Positions 1-7,684 of a DNA stretch of 64,000 bases are shown here, piece after piece (position 1 is the first letter of the stretch; each line of letters starts with the position of its first letter). This DNA is from Lachnospiraceae bacterium (lineage in GTDB: Bacteria; Bacillota; Clostridia; Lachnospirales; Lachnospiraceae). Position numbers and translations under genes: made by a program. Location: the NCBI GenBank assembly GCA_029338675.1, contig JAQYAV010000108.1, positions 1-64,000 of the forward strand, written 5' to 3'. The notes below the pieces were generated by a model that was given only the letters and a program-made list of their open reading frames with translations, searched no databases and was not told the DNA's origin.

Positions 1-36
1 ATGTCCCTGCATGGAATCCATCACCGTGAAGAAAGC
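1..36 (-). repeat. Terminal-inverted-repeat end of a dispersed MITE-like element (partial)
   Basis: Read on the minus strand, these bases match the left end of the elements at 10466 and 10723 (GCTTTCTTCAC, a short variable stretch, then GGATTCCATGCAGGGACAT). Only this terminus lies inside the window; the rest would extend to the left. Orientation is opposite to the copies near 10 kb, so the two groups flank the higher-GC block as an inverted pair. The match is seen directly; the mobile-element interpretation is inference. Confidence 0.7.
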
Positions 37-57
37 TGTTGGTCATAAATACGTAGT

Positions 58-96
58 ATTTTAAAAAGGCAGTGAAAATGCAAATTCCCACTGCCT
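58..96 (-). terminator. Rho-independent terminator of the cell-wall-repeat gene
   Basis: On the minus strand an 8-bp stem (AGGCAGTG/CACTGCCT) is followed by a short T tract. It lies 20 bases past the stop of the minus-strand gene that ends at 116. Confidence 0.7.
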
Positions 97-115
97 GCTT
101 TCTAGTGTAACGATG

Positions 116-1603
116 TTACCACGTTCTGCTATCGACATATACAGGTGCCTGCCCTGTATACTTGCCGTTATGTCCGATATATCGTCCTTGCACGTATTCA
201 TCTCTTGCCATGAGACCGTCACGGAAATAATATGTCGATCCGTTGATTACCCTCCAGCCGTTAGCACCGTATCCATTGCTGTCAAAATAATACCAAACCG
301 GTTCTTCCGCACTTGTATCAGCCATTGTGTTCTTGTCTACCCAACCGGTTAACATATAGCCTTCGGAATCAAATGCATATGCTTGTCCGTTAATTTTATG
401 AATACCGCTCGCATAATATGAACCATCCGTAAACTCATATCTCCAGCCGGCACTATATTTCTTCCAGCCAACCACACTTGCTTCGTTTGACTTGATTGTG
501 AAGTAGCCGTTTGAATCAAAGACATATACACCAATGGTCTTATTCGTTGCGATTTTTCCGTCTTCATTTTCTACGAAATACTTGTGCTTTCCAATCTGCT
601 GCCAGCCCACCGGATAGAAGGAACCGTCCGGCTTAATATATACCCATTCCGGTTTTGCATTTACATAGCCTTTGAATTTCTTTACGTCAAGCCATCCGGT
701 AATCATATATCCCTTTTCATCAAAGAAATATTTTTTTCCTTTTATCCAGTAAATTGTGTTTTTCGGATATTTCTCATACGTCACGGCACCTGTTTTTGCA
801 TTTTTATAGTAGCCCGGGCAATCATACCACCATTTGCCGTTTGTCATCTTCCACCGACCAACCGTAGCTTTCTGGATGCCGTTCTCATCAAAATCATACA
901 TGCCAAACACTCTTTCGTTTTGCGCCATCTTGCCGTTTTTGTCAAAATAATAACGCTTTCCGTTAATCGTCTGCCAACCCGTAACAAGCTTTCCGTTTGA
1001 CGAAGCATAATATGTATTTGTTTTTCCGTCGCTATCGGTAAACCGAAACCATCCGGTTACCATATAATAATCGTTAAAATAATATTTGCTCGTTCCGATT
1101 GTGCAGATTTCATCGCATGCCCATTTTCCGTTGTATTTTAAATAACACCATTTATCATCATATTGTTTCCAGGTTCCGGCCTTCCCTATGTATTTTCCGT
1201 CACCGCCAACAGCCCACTGATTTGAAATAATTGTTCCATATGCAAGCATACCGCTTGGATAAAAGAAATAGTCATAGCCTCCGATTTTTTGCCAGCCTGT
1301 CAGAATCTCACCGTTGGAATTGGCATAATATTTTTGACTATGAAACATTATCCAGCCTGTTTTCATAATGCCCTTCTCATCGAAATAATATTTGATATTA
1401 TTCACCCGTCGAAAGTCGTCTGCAACATACTGCGCACTGCCCTTGCTGTCATAATATTTGAATTTTTTTCCTTCTTCTGTAATCTCAATTTTGCCGGGAT
1501 ATACAACCTGTGCCTTTACGCAAAGCGGCTTTGTAATTCCAAGCCCCATAAGCACTCCGAATATTCCCATCAAAAACCATTTTTGAATCTTTTTTCCTTT
1601 CAT
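116..1603 (-). CDS. Secreted cell-wall-binding repeat protein
   Basis: A 495-residue secreted protein with a classical signal peptide (basic KGKK start, hydrophobic core, A-Q processing region near residue 32). The rest is made of about 15 to 20 aromatic repeats of the type GW..(6-10)..YYFD.NG.M.TGW. This is the cell-wall/choline-binding repeat family (PF01473/PF19127 type), whose paired aromatic residues bind choline or related wall decorations. No catalytic domain is visible, so it is probably an adhesin or wall-associated structural protein. I chose the ATG at 1603 because an AGGGGG Shine-Dalgarno lies just before it; an upstream in-frame start at 1678 falls inside the large palindrome and lacks one. 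It is divergent from a second repeat protein at 2018, and choline-phosphate genes follow. Ligand specificity is inference. Confidence 0.85.
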   Translation of the reverse strand: MKGKKIQKWFLMGIFGVLMGLGITKPLCVKAQVVYPGKIEITEEGKKFKYYDSKGSAQYVADDFRRVNNIKYYFDEKGIMKTGWIMFHSQKYYANSNGEILTGWQKIGGYDYFFYPSGMLAYGTIISNQWAVGGDGKYIGKAGTWKQYDDKWCYLKYNGKWACDEICTIGTSKYYFNDYYMVTGWFRFTDSDGKTNTYYASSNGKLVTGWQTINGKRYYFDKNGKMAQNERVFGMYDFDENGIQKATVGRWKMTNGKWWYDCPGYYKNAKTGAVTYEKYPKNTIYWIKGKKYFFDEKGYMITGWLDVKKFKGYVNAKPEWVYIKPDGSFYPVGWQQIGKHKYFVENEDGKIATNKTIGVYVFDSNGYFTIKSNEASVVGWKKYSAGWRYEFTDGSYYASGIHKINGQAYAFDSEGYMLTGWVDKNTMADTSAEEPVWYYFDSNGYGANGWRVINGSTYYFRDGLMARDEYVQGRYIGHNGKYTGQAPVYVDSRTW

Positions 1604-1628
1604 AAAATCCCCCTTTTTTCTTGATAAA

Positions 1629-1865
1629 ATTCGGTTATCAAAAGCCTCTTCTTCATTTTTGTCCCACAAATTGCACAAATAAAAAACGTATTCATTCCAT
1701 TGTGCAAACCATTCCGATGAGCCACTTGATGCGAAGAAGTGTGTTCAAAAGAGGTTTCCACACTTCTTTGTGTCTCATCTCCATAGCACAAAAAGTCATT
1801 CAGACGTTTTTTATTTGTGCAATCTCCCAAGACATTGTATCAACAGAGGCTTTTGACACCCGAAT
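1629..1865. repeat. 237-bp near-perfect palindrome (long hairpin element)
   Basis: Most of the divergent intergenic region is one imperfect inverted repeat centred near 1748. Matching arms include ATTCGG...TCAAAAGCCTCT (from 1629) against its complement ending at 1865, TTGCACAAATAAAAAACGT (from 1671) against its exact complement ending near 1822, and AAGAAGTGTG (1734) against CACACTTCTT (ending 1768). It could be a MITE-like insertion, or a hairpin shaping expression of the two flanking genes. Open frames on both strands across it follow from the symmetry and are not genes. Confidence 0.8.
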
Positions 1866-1974
1866 CTTAATATAAAATTTTGCGCTTACACGCATATAAA
1901 TAATATTACATAATCTTCTCCGAAAACTCAACAAAGTTTTTGCAATACTTCCCATATCATTTTTATTCTCAAAA

Positions 1975-1983
1975 TGCTATAAT
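1975..1983 (+). promoter_or_regulatory. Extended -10 promoter of the CAP-domain gene
   Basis: TGCTATAAT is a perfect extended -10 element (TGn TATAAT), 35 bases upstream of the start at 2018. The -35 region is poor, as is typical for extended -10 promoters. Confidence 0.6.
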
Positions 1984-2017
1984 GAAGAATAGAGTTCAAA
2001 TGAAACGGAGGACCGAT

Positions 2018-3010
2018 ATGCTTTCTACCAGACATCAATCAATACGGACAATCGTTTTTCTTTGTCTGCTTTTTTGCATGCTTGTCTCTTCGTTTATGAT
2101 GCTTCCTGCAAAAGCGGCAGCCTCGACAACAAAGGCAAAATATTCCGGAAACTACGCCTATGCCTACCGTGTCCTTCTGCTCGTAAACAAGGAGCGCAGC
2201 AAAGTAGGTGCACCGGCACTTCATTTAGACAAAACGCTGCTTGATGCTGCGATGCTTCGCGCACATGAAATCACGGAAGTGTTTGACCACATCCGACCGG
2301 ATGGCACAAAATGTTTTTCGGCAGCTCCCGGCAAAATGTATGCAGAAAACATTGCATGGGGCTACATCTCTCCCGAGGATGTTGTAAACGGCTGGATGAA
2401 TTCAAGCGGACACAAAAAAAACATGTTAAATGCTTCCTATCGAAGCATCGGAATCGGCTGCTACAAATATAACGGCAGCTATTACTGGGTACAGTGCTTC
2501 GGCTACGACACTGCAGAAGCTCCAACACTTCCGGGCACATGGGAAAAATCAGACAACAAATGGATGTTTGCCCATGCAGACGGTTCTTATGCAAAGGGTT
2601 GGGAAAAGGTCGACAGTTACTGGTATTATTTTGACGAAAACTGCTACATGAAAACCGGCTGGATAAAAAGCAATCAGATCTGGTATTACATGCGTCCAAG
2701 TGGCGAAATGGCAACCGGATGGGTAAAACATAACGGTTGCTGGTACTATATGGATGCAAACGGTGCAATGCAAACCGGTTGGATAAAGGATAACGGCTAT
2801 TGGTATTATCTGGACGCAAACGGCATCATGAAAACGGGCTGGATAAAACAAAACGGTAAGTGGTATTATTGTAACACAAGCGGCGAGATGCAAAAGGGAT
2901 GGATGAAATCCAACAATAAATGGTATTATCTCTATAAGGATGGCTCACTCGCCACAAACACTACAATTGACGGCTTCCGGGTGGACGAAACAGGTGCCTG
3001 GATACAATAA
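2018..3010 (+). CDS. Secreted CAP-domain protein with C-terminal cell-wall-binding repeats
   Basis: A 330-residue protein. Residues 1-35 form a signal peptide (hydrophobic FLCLLFCMLVSS, then AKAAA). Residues about 45-150 are a CAP/SCP/PR-1 domain, recognisable from the LLLVNKERS...L.LD..L..AA..RA.E start, the H-I-R-P-DG segment, the AENIAWG block and NGWMNSSGHKKNML. Residues about 170-330 carry seven aromatic repeats ending in TGW or KGW, homologous in type to the neighbour at 116-1603. Clostridial CAP proteins are extracellular and mostly of unknown biochemical role. The start at 2018 follows a GGAGG; an ORF start at 1940 would overlap the promoter. The repeats probably hold the CAP domain on the wall through decorations made by the next two genes (inference). 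Confidence 0.9.
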   Translation: MLSTRHQSIRTIVFLCLLFCMLVSSFMMLPAKAAASTTKAKYSGNYAYAYRVLLLVNKERSKVGAPALHLDKTLLDAAMLRAHEITEVFDHIRPDGTKCFSAAPGKMYAENIAWGYISPEDVVNGWMNSSGHKKNMLNASYRSIGIGCYKYNGSYYWVQCFGYDTAEAPTLPGTWEKSDNKWMFAHADGSYAKGWEKVDSYWYYFDENCYMKTGWIKSNQIWYYMRPSGEMATGWVKHNGCWYYMDANGAMQTGWIKDNGYWYYLDANGIMKTGWIKQNGKWYYCNTSGEMQKGWMKSNNKWYYLYKDGSLATNTTIDGFRVDETGAWIQ

Positions 3011-3078
3011 TACCTACCGAAAGCTTAAATTTTTTTGCAAAAATCATAATTTAATCACATAATCAAGGAGGACATCGT

Positions 3079-3816
3079 ATGTTCAAGGCAAAGCGTGCTA
3101 TTATTCTGGCAGCCGGCTTCGGTTCCCGAATGAAAAGCCTCACGCAGCATACTCCAAAACCACTAATTCCGGTGCACGGAACACCGATGATTGAAACGAC
3201 AATTAACTGTTTGAATGAAAACGGCATCGAGGATATTATCGTAATTGTCGGACACTTAAAGGAGCAGTTTGATTATCTGACAACAAAATATTCAAACGTT
3301 CGTCTTGTCGAGAATCCGTATTACAACACCTGTAATAATATTTCGTCGATTTATTCTGTTCGGGACTTTTTAGACGTTCCTATCATCATTGTTGAAGGCG
3401 ACCAGTTTTTCACAGATGGCAGTCATCTGGATTTAAGCTTTAAGCATTCCGAATACAATGTTTTTTGGACAGAGGAACCATGCAACGAATGGTTTATTGA
3501 AAGCTCTGATAACCATGTATTTGAAAAATGCAACCCGGATGGCGGTGCGAACGGATGGATACTCTACGGAGTTTCCCGTTGGACGAAGGAGGATGCAAAT
3601 ACACTCAGAGAATGTATCACTTACGAGTTCGAAAACGGAACAAGAGATTGCTATTGGGATGACATTCCCGTATTTTTACACAAGGATAAATTCGACTTAT
3701 ACATTCGACCTATGAGTAAAGAAAACCATGTCGAACTGGACAGCCTTGAAGAGCTGGCAGCATATGACCCTGTCTATTTGCCATTCCTGGAGGAACAAAC
3801 ACATGAGAATGAATGA
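3079..3816 (+). CDS. Nucleotidyltransferase of the LicC (choline-phosphate cytidylyltransferase) type
   Basis: A 245-residue cytoplasmic sugar-nucleotidyltransferase-fold protein. The N terminus carries the nucleotide-binding signature ILAAGFGSRM...TPKPLIPV, followed by a VEGDQFF metal-binding aspartate near residue 113. This architecture and length fit LicC-like enzymes, which transfer CMP to phosphocholine, but the family also includes other activated-alcohol and sugar transferases. A strong AAGGAGG precedes the ATG. The 3' end overlaps the start of the next gene, which contains a second domain of the same family, so translational coupling is likely. The presence of two such domains in adjacent genes suggests different substrates or a duplication. 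Confidence 0.8.
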   Translation: MFKAKRAIILAAGFGSRMKSLTQHTPKPLIPVHGTPMIETTINCLNENGIEDIIVIVGHLKEQFDYLTTKYSNVRLVENPYYNTCNNISSIYSVRDFLDVPIIIVEGDQFFTDGSHLDLSFKHSEYNVFWTEEPCNEWFIESSDNHVFEKCNPDGGANGWILYGVSRWTKEDANTLRECITYEFENGTRDCYWDDIPVFLHKDKFDLYIRPMSKENHVELDSLEELAAYDPVYLPFLEEQTHENE

Positions 3817-5590
3817 TCGAAACGTGCTTCAGGCAATTCTGGAAGGGCATGGCAGTAATCAAAGAGAACTGTCACGCACAACAGAATTATCATTAGGTGC
3901 GGTCAACAATTCCATAAAGGCTCTTATGGCAGAAGGTTATATCAACGATTCCCACCTTCCGACGCCAAAGGCTACAAAAGCAAAAAAGAACGGCACCGTA
4001 AAAAATGCCGTCATTCTGGCTGCTGGTCAGGGACTTCGACTTTTGCCGATTAATCGCGATATTCCAAAGGGGCTGATTAAAATCGGGAACGAACCTTTAA
4101 TCGAGCGGTTAATTTGTCAGTTACATAGCGTAGGCGTTACGGACATTACTATCGTTTTAGGCTATATGATGGAGCGTTATGAGTACCTTGAAGATAAATA
4201 CGGTGTAAATTTAATCGTCAATAACGATTATGAACAGTATAACAATCTCTACTCTCTTCGCTGCGTGGAGCAACTGCTCGGAAACACCTACATTGTTCCG
4301 TGCGATTTGTATTTTCAGGAGAATCCTTTTCATTTCTTTGAATTGGATTCCTGGTATATGGCACAACGCGAGGAAGCAATCGGAACAACGCTTCGCGTTC
4401 TTCGAAGTGGTGAAATCGAAGTCGTCGATGCAACAGAAAAGGGAAATGTCATCGTCGGTCTTTCTTATCTGTCACAAGCCACTGCCATTGAAGCGCGTAA
4501 AAATCTGCTTGCGTTAACAGCACAAAACAAAAACGGAAATGAATATTGGGAAGCAATTATAACCTCCGGCAAACGAATGATCATTGAAGCCCGTTACGCG
4601 AAATCAGGGGATGCCTTCCATGTAAATACATATGAAGATTTACGTCAGCTGGATTTTGCTAATGAGCAGTTAGAGAACGATGCAACGATTACCATTCAAA
4701 AATGCTTTGGTGTTACCCTAAAGGACATTGACGATTTTTTGCCACTAAAAAATGGGTTAACAAACAGATCTTTACGATTCACAGTCAATGGTCAGAAATA
4801 TATTATCCGCATTCCCGGTGAAGGCACAGAAAACTATATCAACCGTGTACGGGAGGGGAAGATTTACGAAATGCTTCGCGGCAAGGGAATCTGTACAGAT
4901 TTGACATATTTCGATGCCGTGAAGGGCTTCAAAATCACACCCTATATCGACAACGTAAGACCATGTGACGAAACAAATCCCGAGGATGTCCGACGATGCA
5001 TGACCATCGCCCGTAAATTCCATGATTTAAAGCTATCGTTAGGCGGAGAACCATTGGATATATTTAACACCATTCAACATTTTGAAGACCTATGGGAAGG
5101 CAAAGAATCCGGTTTTGCTGACTATAACGAGACAAAAAAACACTGTATGGCTATGAAAAAATATGTAGAAAAGCACCATCGGGAAGCTGTTTTATCCCAT
5201 CAGGATTGTACGCCGGATAATTTTATTCTCTACCCTGACGGCAAAGGCGGCGAAAAAGCCGAATTTATCGACTGGGAATGCGGCTGTGACGCCGATCCGC
5301 TGCTTGATGTTGCTTCCTTCGTATCTTATCGAAAGAATGACAGAAACTATATTGAAATGGCAATTGATGCATATTTCCCGGAAGGCTGTTTGGATGAGGA
5401 TCGTTTACTGATTTATTGTTATATTTCTCTTTGGGGTCTTTACATCAGTGTCTGGTGCGAATACAAGAAAATGCTTGGTGAACGAATCGGACAATATATG
5501 CTTACTGCATACTATTACGCAAAAACCTATTACAGGATTTTTGAGAGTGAATACAAAAGAATATTCAGAAAGCCTTACGATGAATCATAA
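3803..5590 (+). CDS. HTH / LicC-type cytidylyltransferase / LicA-type choline kinase fusion
   Basis: A 595-residue three-part protein. Residues about 1-50 are a small winged helix-turn-helix (RELSRTTELSLGAVNNSIKAL). Residues about 65-290 are a nucleotidyltransferase domain with ILAAGQGLRLLP...PKGLIKI. Residues about 310-590 are an APH-fold choline/ethanolamine kinase with the catalytic HQDCTPDN motif and the metal-binding IDWE. Kinase plus cytidylyltransferase would convert choline to CDP-choline in one chain, the donor for phosphocholine transfer to wall polymers. The start at 3803 has GGAGG nine bases upstream and overlaps the previous gene by 14 bases. No LicD transferase or choline permease is visible nearby. 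Substrate is inferred from family motifs and from the choline-binding-type repeats next door; the HTH may be regulatory or only structural. Confidence 0.85.
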   Translation: MRMNDRNVLQAILEGHGSNQRELSRTTELSLGAVNNSIKALMAEGYINDSHLPTPKATKAKKNGTVKNAVILAAGQGLRLLPINRDIPKGLIKIGNEPLIERLICQLHSVGVTDITIVLGYMMERYEYLEDKYGVNLIVNNDYEQYNNLYSLRCVEQLLGNTYIVPCDLYFQENPFHFFELDSWYMAQREEAIGTTLRVLRSGEIEVVDATEKGNVIVGLSYLSQATAIEARKNLLALTAQNKNGNEYWEAIITSGKRMIIEARYAKSGDAFHVNTYEDLRQLDFANEQLENDATITIQKCFGVTLKDIDDFLPLKNGLTNRSLRFTVNGQKYIIRIPGEGTENYINRVREGKIYEMLRGKGICTDLTYFDAVKGFKITPYIDNVRPCDETNPEDVRRCMTIARKFHDLKLSLGGEPLDIFNTIQHFEDLWEGKESGFADYNETKKHCMAMKKYVEKHHREAVLSHQDCTPDNFILYPDGKGGEKAEFIDWECGCDADPLLDVASFVSYRKNDRNYIEMAIDAYFPEGCLDEDRLLIYCYISLWGLYISVWCEYKKMLGERIGQYMLTAYYYAKTYYRIFESEYKRIFRKPYDES

Positions 5591-5603
5591 ATAAAGAAAA
5601 AAG

Positions 5604-5655
5604 TTGGACTGTGATACCAAAATTTTACTTTTGAGTACCACAGTCCAATATTTTT
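5604..5655. terminator. Bidirectional terminator between convergent genes
   Basis: A 10-bp stem TTGGACTGTG/CACAGTCCAA lies between the convergent stops at 5590 and 5679. It is preceded by A-rich and followed by T-rich sequence, so it can serve both strands. Confidence 0.8.
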
Positions 5656-5678
5656 ATCAAATTTTTATCACTCTGTGA

Positions 5679-7643
5679 TTATTTACTAAGAACTGTCATA
5701 AGTACAAACATCATGCCACTCGTTATAAACAGCGGAAGCATGATACAAAGCACATGATACACGCGCTTTGGAATGTTATTTTGTATGTATTTTGTATTGA
5801 ACAATAAGTATAGCGGAATCAGAAGCGGAACAAAATATCTAGCCTGTACACCATTGATTCCGGAAAATCCTACCGGTGTAAAGAAAATGTACATAGATGT
5901 CCAAATTCCGATTGCCGTTCCAAAGAGAATCGCCGCAATTCCTACTCTTGTAAGCGGCTTAATATCCACATCCGAGGTGTCTGTAAAGATGAAGAACAGC
6001 ATAATGACATACATTACAAAGTTGAATGGGAAGCCGCGCAAATGTGCAAACTGTCCGAGTGCATCGTTTCCGATTGTGTATGCCCCAAGCCAATCCCACA
6101 TATGGAAGAGGAGCATTTTGCCGTAAACGACCGGATTATGCATGATATATTCAATCTGACTACTTACACTGACAGCTCCGCCTCGCAGGTCACCTTCGAT
6201 TCCTGCACTGTGCGTTGCCAGATAAAGAAGTCCGAGCGCACCAATTGCACAAACGCCAAGCAACCCTCCCTTGATTATTGCCCACGTCCTCTTCGAGCTA
6301 AAATGTGCCTTCGGAACGAACAATACCAAAAGAATCAGCGGTGCATAGACGATACGAACACACGATGCAATCGCGATTCCTCCCACAAAAACTGCGCACT
6401 GTTTCCAGTCAAATATATTTTCTTTATCAACAATCGCTGTGATAAGGTACGACATTGCAAGGAACGCAAACGCATTCGCTGTCGCGTCATACGAATAAAC
6501 CGATGCCTGGAACAGAATCGTCGGCATCAGCGCGAGCACTGTCATAATACCCTTGCCAATTCTTATGTGTCGGATGGCAAGATATGTAATTCCTACGTAC
6601 ATAAGAAGATTTGTCAGCTTGCCGAGAATATATACCCACCAAAGAGGCAAATGTAAAATACGACCGATATTGATACCAATCGAGCCTGCGATATGACCGA
6701 CATCATAAAGGCCCTCCGGCCCACTCTTCATGAGATAATTATCCGGATTACTCTTACTGTAAATCTTGCTCGCATTCAGAAATTCCTTAAACTGTCCGAA
6801 CTCGCATTCCGCCATCGGATAATATAGACTTGCCACACGATTTGCATCAAAATAGTAATCAACCTCCGGCGTCACAACAACCTTAGGTGCAAGTGCCATT
6901 TTGTATGAGCCTTTAAAATGAACTTCCTCATCCCACGTAACCTTGTAGGCCGGGAACCCAAACACCATGACAAGACCGATTCCAAGTGCTGCAATAGCAA
7001 AGCCTACCTCAATACGTTTTGCTACAAGCTCACGGTACGTAATCATAATCAGCAAAATGAGCACGAAGAAAAACACAAGCCACATACGACGTGCATTGAT
7101 ATTCAACGAATTGTCATACTTAATATTGCTGATTTCCAAGCCTTTAATGTAGTCTTCCTTCTGCGCATCGACATCATAATGAAGGAACGAAACCTCGATA
7201 TGGTCAAAGGTACCCTTGATTACCTCTTCCGAATGGTAAATACAAAGATTGTTTCGATCCTTGAACTCTTTATAGACCGGATTCTTTGCCCCAACCGGTG
7301 TCTGATACACAAAAATCATTGCATAAAAATCTCTTCCCGGTGAACAATCGTATGAAAATTTGTACGTGTAAGCGCTTGATTTATTAATAATCATACGGTT
7401 CTGTTCGCCTGTCGTTACAAATTTATCCCCCTGCTGTTCAATACCGATTAATTCAACATCGCCGGCTGTAATATCAACAGCTTTTCTTCCGTCCGAACCA
7501 AGACGAATGCGCTTAAAATTGAACAGAAATTCCACGAAAAGCGCTACAAAAAGAGCGATTGCTGCAATAATTGCAATTTTCTTTGTAAAAGCGAGCAAAT
7601 CCTTCTTTTGCTCCGACGTTAGTTTTTTGAATTTTATCTTCAC
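5679..7643 (-). CDS. DUF2142 family multi-pass membrane protein
   Basis: About 654 residues with one N-terminal membrane segment (residues 18-42), an extracytoplasmic domain of about 150 residues, then roughly ten membrane helices. The W-D-E-E-V-H-F.GSY motif after helix 2, the SxYSYDAT segment and the arrangement of helices match the DUF2142 family, related to GT-C-fold polyprenyl-linked glycosyltransferases. It probably works at the membrane in surface glycan assembly. The GTG at 7643 has GGAGG at normal spacing; the ATG at 7649 directly abuts that GGAGG, so the GTG start is preferred. It sits 41 bases downstream of the glycosyltransferase gene, in one operon. Enzymatic activity is not demonstrated for most family members. 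Confidence 0.75.
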   Translation of the reverse strand: MKIKFKKLTSEQKKDLLAFTKKIAIIAAIALFVALFVEFLFNFKRIRLGSDGRKAVDITAGDVELIGIEQQGDKFVTTGEQNRMIINKSSAYTYKFSYDCSPGRDFYAMIFVYQTPVGAKNPVYKEFKDRNNLCIYHSEEVIKGTFDHIEVSFLHYDVDAQKEDYIKGLEISNIKYDNSLNINARRMWLVFFFVLILLIMITYRELVAKRIEVGFAIAALGIGLVMVFGFPAYKVTWDEEVHFKGSYKMALAPKVVVTPEVDYYFDANRVASLYYPMAECEFGQFKEFLNASKIYSKSNPDNYLMKSGPEGLYDVGHIAGSIGINIGRILHLPLWWVYILGKLTNLLMYVGITYLAIRHIRIGKGIMTVLALMPTILFQASVYSYDATANAFAFLAMSYLITAIVDKENIFDWKQCAVFVGGIAIASCVRIVYAPLILLVLFVPKAHFSSKRTWAIIKGGLLGVCAIGALGLLYLATHSAGIEGDLRGGAVSVSSQIEYIMHNPVVYGKMLLFHMWDWLGAYTIGNDALGQFAHLRGFPFNFVMYVIMLFFIFTDTSDVDIKPLTRVGIAAILFGTAIGIWTSMYIFFTPVGFSGINGVQARYFVPLLIPLYLLFNTKYIQNNIPKRVYHVLCIMLPLFITSGMMFVLMTVLSK

Positions 7644-7684
7644 GTTCATCCTCCAGTTTCCGGAAACAGTTTTCCGGTCTTCCT

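Noticed and set aside
584-1000. 138-residue plus-strand open frame opposite the wall-repeat gene
   Set aside because: Antisense shadow of the repeat-encoding gene, without a ribosome site or recognisable domain.
1600-1875. Small open frames on both strands upstream of 1603 and 2018
   Set aside because: They mirror the palindrome; no ribosome sites or protein-like composition.
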